The notes beneath the pieces were generated by a model. That model ran no database searches and was not told where the DNA came from. It worked only from the letters and a program-made list of their open reading frames with translations. The translations under genes and the position numbers were made by a program. From contig NZ_AP019829.2 in NCBI RefSeq assembly GCF_007990545.2, positions 372,001-436,000 on the forward strand: a stretch of 64,000 nt of DNA, given 5' to 3'. Shown here in pieces: positions 60,454 through 64,000 of this stretch. Position 1 is the stretch's first letter. Every line of letters starts with the position of its first letter. Origin of the DNA: Leptotrichia wadei (GTDB taxonomy: Bacteria; Fusobacteriota; Fusobacteriia; Fusobacteriales; Leptotrichiaceae).

Positions 60454-61635
60454 ATGAAAAAAATAGGGCTTGTGCCACGTTTGATTATTTCGATTGTGCT
60501 TGGTATTTTACTTGGATTAGTTTTACCAAGTCCGATTATAAGAATTTTTGTCACGTTTTCGTCGTTATTTAGTAAATATTTGTCGTTTATTATTCCATTT
60601 ATGATTATTGGATTTGTTGTAACTGGAATTTCAGATTTACGTCATGGAGCGGGAAAATTACTTGGAATTACGACTTTACTGGCTTATCTTTCTACAATTG
60701 TTGCAGGTACACTTTCGTATCTTATGGCAATTAGTATTTTTCCAAAAATTCTTAACTTTGCTTCGTTTACAACGGTGGAACATCCTGAAAAGAATCTTTT
60801 GACAGCTTATTTTGACATTCCAGTTGCACCAATGTTTGATGTAACTTCAGCAATTATTTTTGCATTCATAATGGGACTTTCGATTAGCTGGCTTAGAAAT
60901 AATGGAGAAGGGCAAACTACATATAACCTTTTTCGAGAATTTTCAAAGATAATTACAAAATTGTTAAGCACATCAATTATTCCATTGCTTCCTGTCTATA
61001 TTTTTGGAACATTTATGAATATGACTTACAGCGGACAAATTTTTGCAACGCTTTCAATATTTTTAAAGGTATTTATTTGTGTAATAATTTTGCATATTTT
61101 ATATACTGCAGGTTTATTCATATTTGCTGGCGGGCTTTCAGGAAAAAATCCATTTGTCTGTATGAAAAATCAGATTCCTGGATATTTTACAGCTCTTGGG
61201 ACACAATCTTCAGCTGCTACAATCCCAATAAATATCGAATGTGCCAAAAGAAATGGAACATCGCCTGAAATCCGTGAATTTGTAGTTCCTTTATGTGCCA
61301 CAATTCATTTGGCTGGAAGTATTATTACAATTACAAGCTGTGTTGTTACTGTACTTATGATGCACAGTATGTCCTACGGAATTTCAACAATTTTTCCGTT
61401 TATAATGGTACTTGGAGTAGCGATGGTAGCTGCGCCTGGAGCACCTGGAGGAGCAATAATGTCTGCACTTCCATTTTTAGGAATGGTTGGAATTGCCTCA
61501 AGCAGCCCAATGGCTTCACTCTTAATCGCACTTTACATAACACAGGATAGCTTTGGAACAGCGGCTAATGTTTCTGGAGATAACGCGATTGCCATTATAG
61601 TTGATTGGATTTATCATAAATTTATAAAAAAATAA
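60454..61635 (+). CDS. Dicarboxylate/amino acid:cation symporter (DAACS family)
   Basis: 393 residues with about eight helices and two re-entrant hairpins. The family motifs are the first hairpin ALGTQSSAATIPINIECAK (the SSSxTLP-type motif), HLAGSIITITSC, VAAPGAPGGAIMSALPFLGM and the substrate/cation site DSFGTAANVSGDNAIAIIVD. Imports glutamate, aspartate, serine or C4-dicarboxylates with Na+ or H+. Substrate cannot be fixed from sequence. The second toxin-antitoxin locus begins 50 bases downstream. Confidence 0.9.
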   Translation: MKKIGLVPRLIISIVLGILLGLVLPSPIIRIFVTFSSLFSKYLSFIIPFMIIGFVVTGISDLRHGAGKLLGITTLLAYLSTIVAGTLSYLMAISIFPKILNFASFTTVEHPEKNLLTAYFDIPVAPMFDVTSAIIFAFIMGLSISWLRNNGEGQTTYNLFREFSKIITKLLSTSIIPLLPVYIFGTFMNMTYSGQIFATLSIFLKVFICVIILHILYTAGLFIFAGGLSGKNPFVCMKNQIPGYFTALGTQSSAATIPINIECAKRNGTSPEIREFVVPLCATIHLAGSIITITSCVVTVLMMHSMSYGISTIFPFIMVLGVAMVAAPGAPGGAIMSALPFLGMVGIASSSPMASLLIALYITQDSFGTAANVSGDNAIAIIVDWIYHKFIKK

Positions 61636-61681
61636 AATTAGTATGATTGAAAAAGTAGAAAATTTATGCTATAATTAACCT

Positions 61682-61766
61682 ATAAAGGTAATGGATATAC
61701 TCCATTTTAAGGTAAAAAATAGCGAAAAAAATATCTTCTTCTTAGTTGAAGGGGGTATTTTTTTTA
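61682..61766 (+). ncRNA. Putative antitoxin RNA of TA locus 2
   Basis: Promoter TTGAAA (61647-61652), 17-base spacer, TGCTATAAT (-10 at 61670-61675), nearly the same as the promoter of locus 1. The ~85-nt RNA ends at the hairpin 61730-61757 and a T tract. Its segment 61700-61713 can pair with the toxin leader 61796-61809 over 14 nt with one G-U pair. Segment 61704-61720 can also pair with the toxin 3' region 61906-61923, with one bulged base. Confidence 0.68.
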
Positions 61767-61769
61767 TGT

Positions 61770-61823
61770 TATAATATTTCTGGGTTCGCTACCCAACCTT
61801 GAAATGGAGGGAGGTGAATAGTA
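61770..61823 (+). promoter_or_regulatory. Promoter and structured leader of toxin 2
   Basis: The extended -10 TGTTATAAT ends at 61775. The leader starts with a TGGGTTCGCTACCCA stem-loop and carries the strong Shine-Dalgarno GGAGGGAGGTG (61806-61816), directly behind the region targeted by the small RNA. Confidence 0.65.
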
Positions 61824-61892
61824 ATGATGAATAGTGATGTTGTTACTTTCATTGTTATGGTTATGATTTTGTATATAATCTTTAACAAATAG
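61824..61892 (+). CDS. Putative type I toxin, 22-residue hydrophobic peptide (TA locus 2)
   Basis: The ORF has 22 codons, begins MMNSDVV and ends ILYIIFNK, with a strongly hydrophobic middle (TFIVMVMILYIIF) that forms one membrane helix. Length, helix position and basic end match the locus 1 peptide, though the sequences differ. The ATG has a strong Shine-Dalgarno; a second ATG at 61827 is in frame. Its mRNA ends at a terminator (61919-61953). Membrane depolarisation is the typical action of such peptides; here it is inferred. Confidence 0.7.
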   Translation: MMNSDVVTFIVMVMILYIIFNK

Positions 61893-61918
61893 ATAACAAA
61901 TTGCCATTTTTTACCTTC

Positions 61919-61953
61919 AAAATCTGCAGAAAATCATAACCTGCAGGTTTTTC
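61919..61953 (+). terminator. Terminator of toxin mRNA (TA locus 2)
   Basis: AAAATCTGCAG pairs with CTGCAGGTTTTT (one mismatch) around an 11-base loop; the T tract follows. Confidence 0.75.
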
Positions 61954-62004
61954 CATAAAAATTATGAATATAATAAATTTTAATGAGGAATAGCAGGAAA
62001 TAAT

Positions 62005-62048
62005 AAAAAAAGTGAATTACTAATTAATTTTAGTTCTTCACTTTTTTT
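62005..62048. terminator. Terminator of asnA
   Basis: AAAAAAGTGAA and TTCACTTTTTT flank a loop of about 20 bases; works in both directions, most naturally for asnA on the minus strand. Confidence 0.7.
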
Positions 62049-62071
62049 ATATTATTTTTTTGTTTTTTATA

Positions 62072-63088
62072 TTAGTACCATAAAAGGTTAATTCCATTTT
62101 CCTTACATGTCTTTACAATTTCAGGTGTCCATACTGAAGCTTGAACTTCACCAATGTGGGCTTTTTGCAATAAAAACATACAGATTCTTGATTGTCCGAT
62201 TCCTCCACCGATTGTTAATGGTAATTCATCATTTAGAAGCATTTTATGGAAATCAAGATTTTTTCTTTCTTCTAGGTTTAATTCTTTTAGTTGACGTTCT
62301 AATGCGTCTTTATCAACACGAATTCCCATTGAAGATAATTCTAATGATCTGTCTAAAACTGGATTCCACATAATTAGATCTCCATTTAGTTCCCAGTCAT
62401 CATAATCTGGGGCACGTCCATCGTGTCTTTTTCCAGAATTTAACACTTTTCCAATTTGCATAATGAAGATTGCCTTGTGTTCTTTTGCAAATTTGTCTTC
62501 TCTTTCGTTTGGAGTTAATTCAGGATATAAATTTTCTAATTCTTGTGAAGTAATAAAAGTAACTTCTTTTGGCAAGAATTTTTCAAATTTTTCAAATTTT
62601 TCAGTCAATTCTTTTTCTGTATTTAAAAAGACTTGATATATTTTTTTTACAGTTGCTTTTAAAAAGTCAATATTTCTATCTTCTTTTGAAATAACTTTTT
62701 CCCAGTCCCATTGGTCAACGTAAATTGAATGCATATTATCTAAATCTTCATCTCTTCTGATGGCATTCATATCTGTATAAATACCTTTCCCATTTTCAAC
62801 ACCATATTGCTTCAATGCAATTCTTTTCCATTTTGCAAGTGAATGCACAATTTCCAATGTTACATCTGGCATTTCTTTCATTTCAAAAGCCACAGGACGT
62901 TCAACGCCATTTAAATTATCATTAATCCCAACAGACTTTCTAACAAACATAGGTGCCGAAATTCTTGTTAAGTCTAATGCTTTTGCAAGTTCTCTCTCAA
63001 AACAGTCTTTTGCAGCTTTTATTGCAATTTCTGTTTCCATGATTCCATATTTTGGATCATAATTTTTTGGAATTATAGTTTTTGACAT
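62072..63088 (-). CDS. asnA: Aspartate--ammonia ligase (asparagine synthetase A)
   Basis: Makes asparagine from aspartate and ammonia with ATP. 338 residues, class II aminoacyl-tRNA-synthetase-like fold: PKNYDPKYGIMETEIAIK, DLTRISAPMFVRKSVGINDNLNGVERPV, IYVDQWDWEKVI, SGKRHDGRAPDYDDWELNGDL, and the motif 3-like LPLTIGGGIGQSRICMFLL. Full length. AAGGAGAG precedes the start. Single gene. Confidence 0.95.
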   Translation of the reverse strand: MSKTIIPKNYDPKYGIMETEIAIKAAKDCFERELAKALDLTRISAPMFVRKSVGINDNLNGVERPVAFEMKEMPDVTLEIVHSLAKWKRIALKQYGVENGKGIYTDMNAIRRDEDLDNMHSIYVDQWDWEKVISKEDRNIDFLKATVKKIYQVFLNTEKELTEKFEKFEKFLPKEVTFITSQELENLYPELTPNEREDKFAKEHKAIFIMQIGKVLNSGKRHDGRAPDYDDWELNGDLIMWNPVLDRSLELSSMGIRVDKDALERQLKELNLEERKNLDFHKMLLNDELPLTIGGGIGQSRICMFLLQKAHIGEVQASVWTPEIVKTCKENGINLLWY

Positions 63089-63494
63089 ATACTCTCCTTC
63101 TTTCTCAATTTTTTATTCTACCTATAGATGTTATCAAAATTATTATTTATTGTCAAATTTTTTTAAATTAAGTCTATTTAAGTTATTTTTTAAAGAAATA
63201 ATCCTTTTTTTATCAGTTTTAAAATAGATCTTTTATAGAAAAGTTAAAAATTATTGGTTATAATAAGTTTATTAAAAATTTTTTATCAATAAATAAAATA
63301 TTACTTTTAAAGAAAGTTTAATATTAATATTGAAATTAATTAGTTATAAATATATATTGTAATGATTATAAAATTATGATAAAATTAAATAAAGAATTTT
63401 GAATAGCAAAATATTAATAGCTTTATACTGAATATGTATATATTTAGAATTATAGAAAAACTTAAAAGTTAAAATATCAAGAATGGAGGAAAAA
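63089..63494. other. Divergent intergenic region asnA / E1 alpha
   Basis: A very A/T-rich stretch of about 400 bases. TTGTAA near 63357 with TAAAAT near 63378 is a possible plus-strand promoter. No gene, RNA or repeat copy is recognised. Confidence 0.35.
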
Positions 63495-64000
63495 ATGGAA
63501 AATATATCTAAAGATAAATTATTAAGTATGTATGAATCAATGTTAGATATTAGAAACTTTGATTTGAAGGTGAATCAGCTTGTGAAAAGAGGGATGGTTC
63601 CAGGAATGACGCATTTGTCAGTTGGAGAAGAAGCGGCGAATGTTGGAGCGATTGCAGCGTTGAATCCTGATGATTTTATCACATCTAATCATAGAGGACA
63701 TGGACAGGTTATTGCTAAAGGAATTGATCTGAATGGAATGATGGCTGAAATTATGGGGAAAGCTACAGGAACTTGTAAAGGTAAAGGTGGTTCAATGCAT
63801 ATTGCCGATTTAGAAAGTGGAAATTTAGGAGCTAACGGAATTGTTGGTGGAGGACACGGAATGGCAGTAGGAGCAGCTTATACTCAAAAAGTTAAGAATA
63901 CTGGAAAAATCGTAATGTGTTGTTTTGGAGATGGAGCTACAAATGAAGGAAGTTTTCATGAAGCAATGAATTTGGCATCAGTTTGGAATGTACCAATTAT
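63495..64000 (+). CDS. Pyruvate/acetoin dehydrogenase E1 component, alpha subunit (partial)
   Basis: The first 168 residues of a thiamine-diphosphate dehydrogenase alpha subunit; the gene runs off the right edge. Seen: LLSMYESMLDIRNFDLKVNQL, VGEEAANVGAIAAL, SNHRGHGQVIAKG, GKGGSMHIADLESG and the TPP motif CFGDGATNEGSFHEAMNLA. GGAGGA is 4-5 bases before the ATG. It decarboxylates pyruvate or acetoin as an alpha2beta2 complex; the beta, E2 and E3 genes are expected further right. AcoA and PdhA cannot be told apart here. Confidence 0.9.
   Translation, partial: MENISKDKLLSMYESMLDIRNFDLKVNQLVKRGMVPGMTHLSVGEEAANVGAIAALNPDDFITSNHRGHGQVIAKGIDLNGMMAEIMGKATGTCKGKGGSMHIADLESGNLGANGIVGGGHGMAVGAAYTQKVKNTGKIVMCCFGDGATNEGSFHEAMNLASVWNVPI

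Noticed and set aside
61782-61796. GGGTTCG in both TA leaders as part of a tRNA T-arm
   Set aside because: No acceptor stem, anticodon arm or D-arm surrounds it, and the motif forms a simple 5' hairpin in both loci.
1-64000. CRISPR array
   Set aside because: The repeated sequences are far apart and lack regular spacing; no cas genes are present.

Overview
The window is about 64 kb of very AT-rich bacterial chromosome. Its gene content suggests the Fusobacteriota, most likely a Leptotrichia-like member of the Leptotrichiaceae. The reasons are the strong A/T bias, an LptA-like envelope protein in a genome that otherwise looks Firmicute-like (SUF system of C-B-D-S-U type, class 1A PyrD), and many short palindromic intergenic repeats. 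This placement is inference from style, not a database match. Both ends cut a gene: an S1-domain protein at the left and a pyruvate/acetoin dehydrogenase E1 alpha subunit at the right. I see no rRNA, tRNA, CRISPR array or prophage.

Layout. 1-3.7 kb: end of an S1 protein, a branched-chain aminotransferase, and a LicT/BglG antiterminator flanked by two RAT/terminator switches, the second in front of a truncated beta-glucoside PTS gene. 3.8-9.2 kb: Sir2 deacylase, PyrD, a TPR protein and an EF-G-like GTPase. 9.3-16.3 kb: a glycyl-radical enzyme and its activase, divergent from a fructose-6-phosphate-aldolase-like gene, followed by a DeoR regulator. This catabolic locus is interrupted by a type I toxin-antitoxin locus and by a solo TnpB (IS605-type) element that landed in a dispersed repeat. 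16.4-18.8 kb: Rel (p)ppGpp synthetase/hydrolase with a previously unlisted 45-residue membrane protein behind it. 19.3-24.6 kb: SUF iron-sulfur operon. 24.7-30.2 kb: a Spherulin-4-like protein, 5-formyl-THF cyclo-ligase, an isolated CobU, and an ArsR-rhodanese regulator facing thioredoxin and thioredoxin reductase across a palindromic operator. 30.5-37.2 kb: a surface-polysaccharide cluster (Wzy-like polymerase, glycosyltransferases, CDP-glycerol transferase). 37.8-46.1 kb: MutS, a giant LptA-like protein, a PBP5-type carboxypeptidase, MurI and RuvA. 46.7-58.1 kb: a signalling/chaperone cassette. 58.3-64 kb: CapA-like protein, DIP1984-family protein, a dicarboxylate/amino-acid symporter, a second type I toxin-antitoxin locus, AsnA and the E1 alpha gene.

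Most notable. (1) Two paralogous loci near 12.8 kb and 61.8 kb each contain, in order on one strand, an extended -10 promoter, a short RNA with an intrinsic terminator, a second promoter, a 5' stem-loop leader, a strong Shine-Dalgarno, a 22-residue hydrophobic peptide and a terminator. The short RNA is complementary to the Shine-Dalgarno region of its own peptide mRNA (15 nt perfect at one, 14 nt with one G-U at the other). They read as a type I toxin-antitoxin family. (2) The cassette at 46.7-58.1 kb combines a DnaJ-domain protein, two FHA proteins, two degenerate PP2C-like membrane proteins, a Ser/Thr kinase with an unusual glycine loop, a large Hsp70/actin-fold ATPase and an orphan HlyD-type adaptor, mostly tightly packed. 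I do not recognise it as a described system. (3) At least two families of short palindromic repeats are scattered between genes, and the TnpB element sits inside a copy of one of them, so its guide would be repeat-derived.
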